Part shown: positions 12,047 to 24,255 of the stretch, in pieces | Layout: each line of letters opens with the position of its first letter | How positions within the stretch are numbered: the first letter of the stretch is position 1 | DNA from: Morella rubra | Taxonomy: Eukaryota > Streptophyta > Magnoliopsida > Fagales > Myricaceae | Assembly (NCBI GenBank): GCA_003952965.2 | Contig: CM025855.1 | Span: 4,323,944 to 4,387,943, forward strand | DNA: 64,000 bases | Direction of reading: 5' to 3' | Notes under the pieces: generated by a model | Told to the model about the DNA's origin: nothing | Databases searched by the model: none | What the model saw: only the letters and a program-made list of their open reading frames with translations | Position numbers and translations under genes: made by a program

Positions 12047-13500
12047 TCCGATGATCAGTATGTTCCCACGACAGTAAAAGGCAAGTGGTCAACAGCAGCA
12101 AGTGCTGATCATCAACCCCGAAATTTAGTCCATAACTTAGGAGCCAACACGTACGTCAAATAATGCTGACATTGAGAAATGGGATACATCTTTCTAAATT
12201 TCTGTAGGGTCATAATTATTCCATTTGAAGAGACAATAAACAATGCAACCATGAATTTAGAAAAAAAAAGTTTGTACAAAGAGGCCCCAGATCATACGTG
12301 TATATATATGTTGTTATTCAATAATATATATATTTGAATGCTGATGAATATTCCTCACCAAATCGTAAGGACTACATGAAGTCGATGGTTTATAAGTTAA
12401 TGTCTTTTTATGTGAATGGTGAAAGGATGGCTTAGAAAAAAAAAATGGTGAAAAAGATGGAACATTATATTTCGATCGAGCAGTATTGATATGCAAAAGG
12501 TGGCTCTATATATATATAATAATTTTTGTAGAAAAAATAAGGAAAATTTCTTGCAATTAATCAATCGGCCGGAAATGAAAAGGAAATGACTAGATAGTTC
12601 AAAATTAACTGGCTTTTTCACAAGGTAAAAAGATTTTCGTTTTCTTAATTTATAGAAGAGATATTATATAATGGTAGGTCCTAATTAGGGACCGGAAGAG
12701 GGCAATATTATTCTCACTATCCTATGATCTGCATATAGATTGTGATTAAAACCTTAATTTTTTTTTAAAAAAAATATAGTGGTTGAAGCCTGATAGCCGA
12801 TAGGCACATAATTAATTCCCAGGAATCTTGATCTTGTGCCCCTACACAGACGCTCAACCAACTAGAGTTGGCAGGGTTACAGATCATAGAGGATGGATAT
12901 GCTACCCACCAACACCTGATCATCTTTCTCTCTCTGGACGGCAATATATATATATGCAAAAAGTAGTACTTACACTAAACTGCTTTTTCTACAGCTAATT
13001 AAAATGCTGAAAAGTAACCAATTATAATCTGTACGTATAGCTCCTTACAGCTTATATACTCTCTATTTCATATAAGATTTTCAATGTCCGCGCCCTCCCC
13101 TCAATCCATAACTTCAGGAAGAAATTTAAGTCTTATAACAACAGACAACTAATTAAAAACTTCTGTACAGGGTTGGAAAGATAATCATACTCGCGTCCTA
13201 ATTTGGATGGAGATTTTTACAAATACGACGAGGGATCAGAAACAAGATACCCTAAACTCATTTCCTCACTATATATATACCACCCAATTAAGATCATGAT
13301 TAAAGCCCTCTATTATATAGGCACTACAAGAATTTTGGATTTTGATGACATTGTGGATAATGCAATCGCAAACTGTCCGAATCTTGGACAATTCGAGAGT
13401 TACCGCACATCAATATTAGATCTGATGCGTGGTATCTTCAAATGGGTCTAAGGTGATTACTGTATAAGATGTAGTAAACAAGCTATCTGTTTTTCACAGT
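11648..13500. other. AT-rich intergenic DNA with TA microsatellite
   Basis: A long (TA)n run occupies about 12004-12043. The segment around 12060-12160 weakly resembles part of the 1.9-kb duplicated block further right (shared GTAAAAGGCAAGT and AGCCAACAC). The ORF at 13203-13451 has no recognisable domain. No gene is called. Confidence 0.55.
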
Positions 13501-14082
13501 TAAGCATTTGGATTGTTAATGGATACCGTCAACACGATGGCAAACCGTTTGGACGGTATTTACATAGCAAGCACGACAAAGAAAATGAAGGGCACAAAAA
13601 TCACAAACCAAATACCTTAAGTGCAACGCCTTCGAAATTAAGATTGTGGACGCTTAATGTTATTTTCTACAAAGTATGACAAGTAGGTCAAGGATACAAA
13701 AAATTGGAATTTAAAGCACCCATAAACCCCCAAACCCACTTTGAGCAAAAACATAGAAATACCAAATTCGCCTTCAATCCTTTCCTACCCTCCAAAATCA
13801 TGTTCTAGAGGCGTTTACCTTCTTCTCCGGCGATTCTAAGCTTTGGGGGAGCGTCTGTCGTTGTTTTGGAGGGTTGGATGCAATGACATGTTCGTTGGAA
13901 CATGTGTTTTTGAGTTGGGTTCGGACGTCAAGGCATGCAATTTTCTATTGTGGACTTATGGCGCACATAAATCCACAGTAGAAAAATGTCAGTGTTGTTG
14001 TAAACAAACACTGTCTGAACGTAACTCTAAGACCCAATAGCGACGTTTTGTTACTTATAAAAATGTCAGTGTTTTTATTAAG
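13501..14082. other. Unassigned region left of the MITE, possibly old transposon DNA
   Basis: Short motifs such as CAGTGTTGTTGTAAACAAACACTG form small hairpins and recur in the flank beyond the following MITE (AAACACCGTCCAAATG). This suggests an old element interrupted by later insertions. No coding sequence is recognised, and boundaries cannot be set by eye. Confidence 0.3.
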
Positions 14083-14486
14083 GGATAAGCAAACTTTGCA
14101 CACTTCAATTATAGAGATCTTAACACTTTGTACTCCAATTTATTATTTTTGTCACATTGTACTCACTAATTATTGATTTGAAACACTTTGTATCATCTGT
14201 TAAAATTTTTGTTAATTTAGACAAAAAATATTTTTTTGGTGTGCAAAATAATTTTGTCTCCATAATTTTTTTGTAACATCCATTTTATGATGGTAAAATC
14301 ATAATTTTTTAGATAAAAAAATAAAATTCCTTCCAAATTGACGGAAAATTTTAATGAAGCTGCAAAGTGAATAAAATAAATATTTGATGGGTATAATGTG
14401 AGAAAAATAATAAATTATGGTACAAACTGCAAAGTATCAAGACTCTCATAATTAAAGGATGCAAAATATATTTAACCCGTTTATAA
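14083..14486. mobile_element. MITE of unassigned superfamily
   Basis: A roughly 400-bp noncoding AT-rich segment has imperfect terminal inverted repeats: GGGATAAGCAAACTTTGCAC at the left, and at the right, read on the minus strand, GGGTTAAATATATTTTGCAT. A second, less complete member of the family with the same internal phrases (CACATTGTAC, ACACTTTG, TTTTTGGTGTGCAAAAT) is at about 48421-48760. A clean target duplication is not visible. Confidence 0.55.
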
Positions 14487-14713
14487 ACACCGTCCAAATG
14501 CTATTTGTCGCAATTTTTGCCTGAATAATTAACACTCCAAAAAGCTCACACTGTGCGTAGGTATCACATTGCCATTCACGTGTTTATCCAAGTACCTTAA
14601 CGACCATGTTTGTTTTCCAAAAACGTCACCATTTTACTCTTATAGACTTCTGGACGGTCTGGGTTATAACGTATGTACAGCACGAACTGATCATTTTCAA
14701 ATATTAACATAGC

Positions 14714-15303
14714 CAGTGGCGGAACTAGGACCTAATTTGAAGGGGGCCAACTCCTAAGTTGAAATGACAAATTTTTTTTTTTCCTAAGTAATGCAAAAAG
14801 TATCTTAGAGTTAAAATATCGAAAATTTAGGATTAAAAACATTAATTTTTTTTTGAAATACACGTACCGTACTATTTGCTAAGACTGAGAAGTGACAATT
14901 AGATCCTACAAGTTTGTATCTTCTGAAAACGTTGCAAAATGACTTCGTTCTCAATAGTTTTATTTGGACTAAACAAAACACAAGGTCTTTTCGAATTAAT
15001 ATTCGTTTTAGAAGTAGTAGACACGTTAGGAGTATTAGACAACTGCACACTATTGATTTTTTTTTTTTTTATCAAAAACTTATACATTCTCTAAACAAAA
15101 CAAAATTCATCAACTAATTCAATCTAAAAATTAACAAATTCACAATCATTATTCAAGCCTAATTATTCACAAATCATTAACAAATTCACAATTTGCAAGG
15201 GGGTGGGCTGGGTTGGACAGGCAAAACACATATAAAAAATTGATGTTTGAAGGAACCAACCGGGGCGGTGGCCCCCCACTGCCCCTGGTTGGTTCCGCCT
15301 ATG
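14714..15303. mobile_element. Non-autonomous hAT element (CAGTGGC family), copy 1
   Basis: The left end CAGTGGCGGAACT matches the right end read on the minus strand, CATAGGCGGAACC. The element is flanked by AACATAGC and AACGTAGC, an 8-bp target duplication with one mismatch, as expected for hAT. The interior has no coding sequence. Internal phrases (CCAACTCCTAA; CTTAGAGTTAAAATAT) are shared with the copy at 61969-62486. Confidence 0.8.
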
Positions 15304-15365
15304 AACGTAGCCATTGTTATGCATTAATGAGTAATAGTTATTTGAGTGTGTGCACGTTAACGTAG

Positions 15366-16926
15366 GTGTCCAAACGAGTGTGGAATTTTGTGATGAATGA
15401 CATCCGTCACATTTTGGTCACGAAAAACGAGATATTCGTTATTTTTGGATGCTTTGTGAATTTTTGCGATGAAGGGTGCTGGACGAGGCTCCTCTGCAAT
15501 AAATATGGTATTGCACGAGGAGCAATTTGCAATTCTTTCATTATTAACCATTCGTTTGAAATTGAGGGCCATAAATCTGACACATCATCATTTGGGTGAA
15601 AATTTGAAAACCAAATGAAAAATGCCGCTAATGGGGGAAACGGAGCTCACTAACGCCACTTTAGTCTTTATTAGTCCTCTCCTTCATCCCATGTCTATTC
15701 TACACAGCGTCGGCTTGCGCCATCTAAAGCTTCACCGACAATGCCGCTGCACCCCTCTTTGAAGTAGAGCCCGCTGCCGAGTTCCCTATTCCATGTCACA
15801 TCTTTTGTATATAAACACAGTAAATGCCGGACAACAAAGAATGCAAATGTTATTTTTAATTTAAAACTACAACCACACTGATGAAAGAATGCCAACAAAA
15901 AGAACCTGATAACATCGAGTTAGAAATGCAGCAGCAACGATCTGCCCTGTTTCCTACATAAGGTGCAATGGTACAGTCATCAAATGATTCCTGCATGAGT
16001 TGCATATAAAATAATAAGTTTGGTGTTTCTTGTAATGGTTGCAAGTTGAGATAAACTACAGCTAAACAGGAAAAATCCTACCTCCGTAAGACAACATATA
16101 AGATAATAAGTCACTTTGTTGTTTTTGGTTTATTCAGTTGGGATAAAATATGGCAAGAGAATGAACGGAAGTAGAGCAACAAGGGTACAATAAAAATCAA
16201 GCCAAAATAAAATCCGGATAGAAAATTTGAGAACTTCAACAAGAAATGGTGTAGAAACAAAGGAGAAAACTGATTTCCAAGGATTAGGTGATAGGAGAGG
16301 TGGCTTTCATGGGTTCTTGATGGTAAACGGTGATGAATGAGTCGTCAGGTGTTGGGTCAGGCAGAAGAGGCTGGAACTTTCTTAGGGTTGGCCTTGGCAT
16401 TCTTATTCTTCATAGCATTTAACACCCCCTTCATCTTTCTGAGTTTTACTAACTTTTTCCTCAGGCAGAGAGACTAGAGAGATGGTTCTCACACAGTTTT
16501 GGTGCCAAAGTGTGAAAGCTCGAAGAACAAGTCAAAGTGTGGGACATGGATGAAAAGAAAAGAAAAATTAAAAAATCCTAACATTTCAAAATTTTAATTT
16601 ATTCTTTTTTCGTGGTATCCTTTTTTTTTTCTTTTTTTTTTTTTTTTTTTTTTAAACTAACACAAAATTTTAAAACCAAACACAATATAAAAATGGCGTT
16701 AGAGCTCCGTTTCCCCAATTAACGGCACTTTTCACTTGATTTTCAATTTTTCACTCAGATGATGACGTGTTAGACTTATGTCCCTCAATTTCAAACGGGG
16801 AGCTGGTAATGAAAGAATTGCTACTCGTGCAATACCGTGTATTGCAGAGTAGTCCGGTCCAAGGGCGCTTCGTCATGTTTTGGCAACTAAAGATGAGTTT
16901 TTCACCCAAAGAAACTGTCCGAACAA
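15366..16926. mobile_element. Foldback element with long (about 250-300 bp) inverted arms
   Basis: Left arm about 15366-15658 and right arm about 16692-16926 are inverted copies of each other. Examples are GTATTGCACGAG, GTTTGAAATTGAGGG, CATCATC and GGGGAAACGGAGCTC, found in order on opposite strands with moderate divergence. Long arms around a unique interior are typical of Mutator-like or foldback elements. The outer ends are blurred and no target duplication could be identified, so the superfamily is unassigned. Confidence 0.65.
15659..16691 (-). other. Interior of the foldback element; possible captured gene fragment
   Basis: The interior is not related to the arms. On the minus strand near 16468-16339 a short basic coding-like tail can be read after a possible acceptor (CTCTAG): LRKKLVKLRKMKGVLNAMK, then a Lys/Ala/Asn-rich end and a stop. 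This could be the last exon of a captured host gene, but I do not recognise the gene, and the other small frames here show nothing. A long poly-T run at 16620-16653 lies near the right arm. Confidence 0.3.
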
Positions 16927-17189
16927 TATGATTGGACGTCCGACCAATATTATTTGAGAGTGTTTGACCATTGAAGTTCTGGTCGCTAACGAGTGACTTT
17001 TAGTTACCAATTTCAATTTCTCAACAAAAATTTGTCACTGACAGTGACATTTGTTACAGTGAGGGTTCATTGTACATAGAGAAAAAACAGAGGGTTCATT
17101 GTACTTCTTCCCTTTTCTGAAAGAACTGAACGCCATTCTTTTTTCGTTGAAGCGCGCGCAGATAACGCACTAAGACCCTTTGCCTCGGT
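16927..17189. other. Short unassigned stretch before the duplicated block
   Basis: It includes a small direct repeat of GAGGGTTCATTGTAC near 17061 and 17091. Nothing else is recognised. Confidence 0.4.
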
Positions 17190-19087
17190 CATTCAAATAC
17201 TTCAAGACCCTCATGATCAAATGGTGCTGGGCAAGAGCTTGAGTGGTCTCAATCTCTTAGGCCATTTCCTACTCGTTTAGTCATACTCGTGCAGAAAGAG
17301 CTCCATAAGTGCTTCCCCGTCGTATTGTGGCATCGAAATGGACCCTTGTGTATTGAAGGCGCCACCCAAATCATCGATCTTATAATGAACACCGAAAGAA
17401 AACCACGCTTTACTATTACTTGTGTCATGGATAATCACAGGTTTATACCAGATTAAAAAAAAATTAATTTAGATTATATTATCATCTCTTATGAACTCTC
17501 TTTCTGGGTACGACGTAAGCCATGTTGGTATCTTTACAGTTATGGGGTTCGGAGCTTAGTATATGTTAAAATTTATATGGCCTTAGAATTTAGGGTTACA
17601 AAGAAGGCGATATTCTTGCAAGCCTCAATCATCAACTGGCTGAAGCGGATCGTATGATCACGACGATCAACAAGTGCTCCGGTCCCGGACATGTGATGCA
17701 TTCATATGATGCTAAGGAATGCTACAACAAGGTGACGAGTCGGCTAGCCTTGAGGTCAAATATATAGATCGCCCAAAAGGCTAAACCGATCTAAAGCATA
17801 GTCCGATCGGTGCAGTACTGTACAACTTATCCCTACTTGCCTTTCAGGCTACCACGGGACAGAATTTCAGGGGAATGACAACTGAAGTTCCCATATTTGC
17901 AACGAGCCAACGAGCTAGCCAACTAAAGCTCTCAAGAGAGCAATCTTTGCAACCCAAGGAGACAGCAGTGGGACGAATTCAAGGGGGTTTGGAGGTGGCC
18001 ATGGCCCCTCACCAAAACTCTCTCAAAATTGGTTATAAAAAAAAAAAAACATATTTTTTTAATATTTTTATAGGTTTTTTTTTTAATTTTATTTATATTT
18101 TATTTATTTTGACCTTTTAAAATATTTTTTTTTACGTAATTGCTACCCAATAATTAATTCTAGCTTCGTCCCTTCGCACCTCAGTCGATGAATATGATAT
18201 TCTTTTTGTTTACACGAGGTGGGACAATCTTTTCCTTCTTGTATAAATTGCTTTAATTAGTTGAGTACTGATCAATCTTTCAATTCTTTTTCTGGGGTAG
18301 TGGGGAAGGCGTATTATTGCCTCTCTTTATTTATTTACTTATTTTATTGAGGGCCACCTTAAAAGTTTAAACTATTACAAGGCAGGCCGCCATTACACGT
18401 GACAGAAGGGCCATAATTAATTTCCAATAATTGTATGGCTAATGACATCAAGGTTTTTTTTTTAGTATGCATATTCTAACGGCAATATCGCTGCCTTTGA
18501 AAAGGGTACCACATGTTGATCTTCCATTATTGTCAAATATGTCACCATTTATTCACATGACTGTAAAAGGCAAGTCAACAACTGCGAGCTCTTAACACCG
18601 ACAGTAGCCTTAGGCCATAATCTACTAGCCAACACAATTAATTCCAACCACGGGACACTTCTTTTAAAATTGAATAGTTGTGTCGTAATTTAATTCGACG
18701 CAATAAAAAAGCCAAAAAAAAAAAAAAAGATATTGATGATGCCTGAATTTCGAGATGTCTATTAAATATTCAACCATCACATCTGGGTTTATGTTTTTAA
18801 TTTAGGAGGTAGTCTATGGTGGGACAACAATATATCAAACCAGATGAATTCTCACGGCCAGTTTTCAACACAACGGCCGGGTAGAATATAGTTAATGTAA
18901 CTATCTAGTGACTTGTGCTCTGGCTCACGTTAAGATTTTAAATTTTAAATCTCATAAACATAGTAATTGCCACTTTATATGAGACGGAAGGTTGTACATG
19001 TCTCCATAATTAGTAGTCTAGATAACATATGTTTTGAGCTATATTTGTTGACAATATCATGATTTGGTAACTATTAATAATGACATC
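17190..19087 (+). repeat. Left copy of a 1.9-kb direct duplication (block A)
   Basis: From CATTCAAATACTTCAAG to AACTATTAATAATGACATC, this block is repeated in the same orientation at 40911-42899, with long stretches identical by eye and only scattered substitutions and small indels. It contains no intact gene. Its interior includes poly-A/T tracts and a MITE-like tail (AATTCTAGCTTCGTCCC). Its right end abuts the left LTR of the gypsy element. The matching copy abuts the other LTR, so the pair brackets the whole nested-transposon block. Confidence 0.95.
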
Positions 19088-19511
19088 TGATAATGACAAG
19101 AATCACCACCGAATTGGAGCCTGAACAATCTTGCAAAAATCACCGAGGAGGGGGTGGCCTCGGATCAAGTCTCCGACGGCCAAGTTAGTTATGAGGAAAG
19201 TGTTTTTAGTGCTTTAAGAATGGAATTAAGCATGCCTTAATAAGACATATTACCTTGTTTTTATATGAGTTTAAGAGCCACATACTTGTTAGGAGTACAA
19301 TTCTTGGTTGAGTCATGGAGTCCTATTAGGAAAGGATGAGATCCCTCGAATATATAGGACGCATATTGTCCCGGTTATGCATGTGCCTAATTGGGAGTTT
19401 AAGGCCCCTAGGACTTTCGACAGAGGGTCGAGTGGTCATACGAGGACTCCAGACGTGGGCTAGACCGGGGGCAGCCTAGTCTGATAGAGCCTAGTATTTT
19501 ATGGCCCATCA
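19088..19511 (-). repeat. 3' LTR of the Tat-type gypsy element
   Basis: On the plus strand it starts TGATAATGACAAGAATCACC and ends ATGGCCCATCA, so the minus-strand LTR has TG...CA ends. It shares AATCACCACC, GCCTCGGATC and GTATTTTA with the LTR at 40563-40915 but with many substitutions and indels. It also contains a TATA-like stretch (minus strand CATATAAAAAC). Confidence 0.85.
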
Positions 19512-19527
19512 GTAGTCCCCTCCTCTT
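19512..19527 (-). other. Polypurine tract of the gypsy element
   Basis: On the minus strand, GAAGAGGAGGGGACTAC lies directly before the TG of the 3' LTR, the expected position for the plus-strand primer of reverse transcription. Confidence 0.75.
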
Positions 19528-19689
19528 CAAACCGAAAAGGAGTTGACTTTTAGCAGGAGTAGTTGGATGAGATGCGGGCTTCTGTCTTGGCACTTTCTGC
19601 AAGCCCGTCTAAATCTAGCCAGATCCAGGGCCTCGACATGAAGGCCTAGCGCTAGTGTTCAAAGCTAGCTTGTTACACACACTATTGCC

Positions 19690-22231
19690 ATGTTTCACCG
19701 TCGTATCTTCTCGCCGTTTTGCCCTTCCTCGCTCATTTTCCCTACAAAAACCCTTTGTCGACGCCGCACAGTGCCGGTTCACAGTCATCGGAGGTGCCGG
19801 CAACCGGGGAGGGCACTGCTGCGGCCAAGGAGGCTAAAAAACGCGAGACCCAGCTGGCTACACTTCGGGCTAAATACCATGTTCCATCTTCGATAATCAC
19901 GAGGGCCCTCGAAGCTGGTGAGCGAGTATTGGAGCCTGACGAGGACGAGCTAGGGTTTTTCGATGATGCCCTAGTCGCCGGCTATCGGTTCCCGCTCTCT
20001 CAAGAGATGCGAGAGCTACTATTCCTCTATTCCCTATCGCCCAGTCAGCTATCTCTTAACGGATGGCGATTAGCATTAAGATTTTTCACCTTGTGGAAGA
20101 AATTGTTTGCTGTAGAAGATCCTCAACCATACAGGCAGTTCATGTATTGTTATAAGATCGTCGCAATAGGGGAAGGCATGTATCACTTCCAAGCTTGGAC
20201 AAGTGGGGCCTGTTCGTCGGTCTCCCTTCAAACAATAAAGGATGGCATAAGAGATTCTTTTTCGTCTCAGGCGAAGGTTGGGAGTACCCTCCCGAGGAGG
20301 AAAACCCTGTTCAGGTATTGCGTGCGTGGGGGTCTCCTCTCCAACGAGGTATTGGCTAGAACCATCTTAAGTCAAAGTTTTGTGATTTGACCTGTTCTAA
20401 CACTCTAACTAATGTTGTTCTGTTGGCAGCCAAATAGGAGCCAGAGCTCGAACTCGAGGAAGAGGTGCAAGTGAGAATTGCCGGGGAGAAAAAGTAGGAC
20501 CTTTCCAAGTTGTTACCTGTGGCCACATCAGGGGTCACTGCTGCGCTAGTGACAGGTCAGCCCCTTCCTTTTTCCTAGTCCCTTGTGGTTGTTATGTCCA
20601 ACTTGGGTGTGTGTATCGTTTTGCCACATAGGTGCCTTCATATATAGATATATATATATATATATATATATAGATTTACCATCGTCGGCATCCTTGCGAT
20701 CGGGGTAACGCAACACGAAGTTGTTGTGGATCCATTTGTGTATTCCTTGGCCTGCGGGTGGTGTGTGTCTCGAGTTATCCTGACTTGCCCCCCCTTCTGT
20801 GTGTCTAGGCAAAGTCAAGCATAAAGCCCCTCGCCCGAGGGTGGAAGAGTCATCTAAGGGGCACGCCATATCCAAGCGGGCCGCGGTGTCTACAAAAGGC
20901 CATTTGGGTGCTGCTGGGGTGTTCGATTGGGCACCCATTCCTCTGAAGATAACTCGGTCAGTGGCCAACAATTTGAAGAGACACTCACTTTTAGAGGACA
21001 GCGATGAATTACAGGTTGTTGGGGAGACTCGAATAGAGATATTGGAGTCTCCCAATAGATCCCTTAGTTGCCAAGACAGTAACCGGTCGAGGCTAATTGA
21101 CGAGGAAGGGGTAGAGCTAGTGGTGATACTTGCCAGCTCCTTACAGCCCCAGCCTTCAGCACAAGAGCGAGTGGTGATACTGGCTTGTGAATTAGAACGG
21201 GTGGGGATGCTCATTCCTGAGCAGGTTCGAGCCGTGGAAGAGGTATCTAAGGAGTTTACTGCAGTGGTAACTGCTCTAAAGGTCAAGCAAACCTTCCGTG
21301 CTGAGCGTGGTGTGGCGCTAGACTCTCTAAAGCGGAGGATGGTTGAAATGGGGAGCAATTTTCTCCAAGAAGAGGGTGTTGCTGGCATGGTCCACTCGGT
21401 GAATCTCGAACTTGAGAGCTTAACGAAGTGGATCCCGGATGTCCAGGGGAAGGCGGCTTTGCGCGAGGCAAAATTGTGTGTTGAAGTCAAAATCTCCAGG
21501 TTTCCCGCGTCTAGATGTCCTTGGAGCTGCAAGTAAAGGGCAGCGAAATAGCTGGCCTCTAGAAGGAAGCGGTCCTACGCAGTAATCAGTTGCTTGAACT
21601 CGTGGATACGACAACTGCTACGAGATCCTCGAGGGATGGGGCTATAAAAGAGAAAAACAACGCCCTGAATCTGATTGGACAAAAGGCTAGAGAACATACT
21701 TGCCAAGCCGAAGCACGAGCTGAATCTGATTGGACGACCTGCAAGCATTTGAAGAAAGAGTTGCATTTGGCCAGGTACAATATTTAGTTGGCCGGAGCAA
21801 CTGCCATAAGCGCGCAATCGGCTGGTTTCCAGTTGGGCTTCGAGGCAGCTGTTCGGACGGTTCAGGATAGAGTCCCCGAACATGACTTATCTAACCTGAA
21901 CTGGAACGATCACCGCCCAAGGAGCGAAGTGGGCACCCCCTAGTAAAGCAGTCCGACGAGACACCAGGGGATGAAGACCTTGCCAAGGAGCAGCTCTTCC
22001 CTAAGGGGGCGGTGCCAGACCAGGAGGGGGATGATGCAAGTGGTCACAACATTGCGGCTGAAAGGGGTGGCCAGTACAGATCCTGGTGCAGAGCAGATTA
22101 GCGCGTGCCTCGATGCAACGATCGGGTCCGCTATCTTGCTACCTTACTGGAGTTTGTCTGCTACGGGTGGAGTCGGTCATTCATCCAGCACGTCCGGGAA
22201 GGGCAAGGGTTCGCCTGCACCTAGCGAGTAG
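19690..22231 (+). pseudogene. Antisense ORF of the Tat element: putative gypsy-type transposon domain (Transposase_28-like) plus coiled coil
   Basis: The plus-strand frame to 20390 contains ITRALEAGERVLEPDEDE, then FFDDALVAGYRFPLSQEMR and LSPSQLSLNGWRLALRF. I recognise these as the plant 'putative gypsy type transposon' domain (PF04195-like). A break follows. The frame at 20799-21536 supplies a basic linker and a long Glu/Leu/Val-rich helical, coiled-coil-like part, and fragments to about 22231 look like its C-terminal helices. Opposite-strand orientation to gag-pol and position next to the 3' LTR match antisense ORFs of Tat-lineage elements. No start ATG is convincing (the frame opens at a TTG), and stops and a TA microsatellite (20640-20672) interrupt it. 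The function of such ORFs is not established. Confidence 0.7.
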
Positions 22232-22750
22232 AGGAACCGTGACCTTCTGTTCTGTTTGTGCTGTCTTTTATTCTTTTTTTTTTTTGGGACCTTAACTTAT
22301 GTCCTGGTTGGTCCGAGGTCGGCCTACATATCTTATATAATATTAAACTTCATTTATGTTCGTTGGTTGATCTTACTTCCTTCCAAAAGTCTCCACATGG
22401 GTCGCTAGAATATGAGCGCGAATTTTTTCCGAGGCGTCTATAAAGTGCCTTTGTTTGATATTAGTAATTTTTCATTCCCCTATTCCTCCTTCGACGCCTT
22501 CTTGGAGCGTTTCTTGGAAATCTCTGGATGTTCCCAGTTCTTTGGGCCTTAAGACAAAAACTGGATTTGGATCTTGTTTTATGCTTCGTTTTTCGTTCTT
22601 TTTGGGGGTTTTTTTGGACCATTTTCTGGGCTTCTTTACATCATTTTTTGGTATTTTTTTACATCAAGTTTTGGACTATGATCTTAACCAAATTATGCCA
22701 CAATTGTGACCTTCTTCTACAACAAATTAAATAGAATTCTAAATCATACA
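22232..22750. other. Junction zone between gypsy antisense ORF and hAT 3' region
   Basis: The gypsy-derived sequence fades out here and AT-rich hAT flank begins. No integrase motif (HHCC, D-D-E) was found on either strand, and no TAGGGGTG-type hAT end or copy of the CCCACAGG target site. This is therefore probably a deletion junction. Confidence 0.5.
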
Positions 22751-23339
22751 TTTAAAGAATACTAGGCTACTAATTAAAGAATTCTAAATCATAGTTTTTT
22801 AAGAATAATAAATCATACATCTTAAAGTATACATTTAAAGAATTTTAAATCAACAAACAAATAGAAATAAAGAAAGTCCAAAATAAAAGTATCAAATAGA
22901 AGAAATAAAAGTATCAAATAAAAGTTCCAAAATAAAGAATTAAAGTAATTAGTAATTACACTACTCTATTACAAGCCATAATCAAATAAACAAACTAAAA
23001 GTATAATTAATACATGCCAACAAAATAGTAGAAAAATAAAATAAAGTTAATAAATTGTATCCATCATCAATGTGTCCAATTGTCCATCTCCCATCAAGCT
23101 GTAAAAAAAAAATATATACATGTGAGATAATAAACTAAAAAACAATAAAGGACATTATTATAAAAAAGAAATAAAACCTTACCATGAAATCAATCTAATT
23201 AGTCCTCATTGATCTCAATCCGAGCCACTCGTGAGTTAAAAAATGTTTAAATCTTCATAAATAACTAGAACTTACAAAATTAAAAAACTAACCAAATGGA
23301 GACATTTTACAATAAGATTACTTGATTCTAACGCCTCAT

Positions 23340-23565
23340 AGGCCTCAACTTTTCATTGACTCCGAAGATCTAATTTAATTGGATCCTTCAACCAATTTTG
23401 AGAGCACACAATAGCCTCAACTATGACCGGAGACAAAGAACTGCGGAAAGGATCAAGCACACAACCTCTGTGCTAAATGCTGACTCACTAGCAACTGTGG
23501 AAACAAGCATAGCCAACACATCCCTTGCCACCCTCGCAAGTATGGATATTTGGATTTATTATTCC
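23340..23565 (-). pseudogene. hAT transposase, C-terminal dimerisation domain (fragment)
   Basis: On the minus strand, SILARVARDVLAMLVSTVAS then ESAFST can be read. This is the conserved core of the hAT dimerisation domain (LA..ARDVLA.PVSTVASESAFS). After it a frameshift separates the usual VLDP..SSL continuation, and a NWLKDPIKLDLRSQ-like end can be read in another frame. The domain is clear; the gene is not functional. Confidence 0.75.
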
Positions 23566-23634
23566 CCCACCAAGCAAAATATCTAAGGATGGGTATTACG
23601 TGACTCACACCTATCTATTAGATATGATCAATTT

Positions 23635-24245
23635 GGACTTCACATAGTCAACTTCATGATCTTGTAAAATGTATGTCACTAGAGCCAGAGGCATCATCCA
23701 TAGTATAATCAAAACTATGGAGGAGGCTCAAAACCCCGAATCTACAAATAATATATCAAGTAGGATAAATGGTTGTAGATGATATCAAAGTATTGCCAAC
23801 TGTGTATATATTTTCTTCACCAATACTCTAATTTGCCTTTAGGATCAAGCACACTTGCAATGAATATCATCATGCATTGATTGGTCTTCAATTGTCATGT
23901 TCTACTGCATTGAGACATTCTAATCACTGAATTTGACAAACTGAGAGCCTAGGAGGGACAAGTTAGAGTCATAGATCAGGATCAATAGTACAATAGATAC
24001 TAGATGCTGGAGAAACAAGCAACCCTCGCTTATGTATCATTACGTGAATTATCTGTTAGATATTCAAAAATGGTTGATCTTGAACGTCTACTATGTCACT
24101 AGGCATCATCCATAGTATAATCAAAACTATTCAAAATATGTCAAATAATTAAAAGAAATAGAATCTACAAATAATATACAAATCAAATAAGATTCAAATA
24201 ATTAAAAGAAATACATTAGAATCTATAAATAATATACCTGTGGAT
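23635..24245 (-). repeat. Decayed partial duplications of the hAT transposase region
   Basis: The segment 23.78-23.96 kb repeats, with deletions, the coding sequence at about 24.32-24.55 kb (shared TTTGCCTTTAGGATCAAGC and GAATATCATCATG). Phrases GGCATCATCCATAGTATAAT and GAATCTACAAATAATATA also occur two or three times. The pieces are degraded and have no open frame. They separate the core from the dimerisation domain. Confidence 0.65.
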
Positions 24246-24255
24246 GTGTCATGCT

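Noticed and set aside
13203..13451. 82-residue ORF as a gene
   Set aside because: Balanced composition, but no recognisable motif, no splice context, and it borders transposon-rich DNA.
20546..21532. 328-residue minus-strand open frame
   Set aside because: It lies opposite the gypsy antisense ORF, has no recognisable domain, ends in Tyr-Ile repeats from the TA microsatellite, and is a shadow frame.
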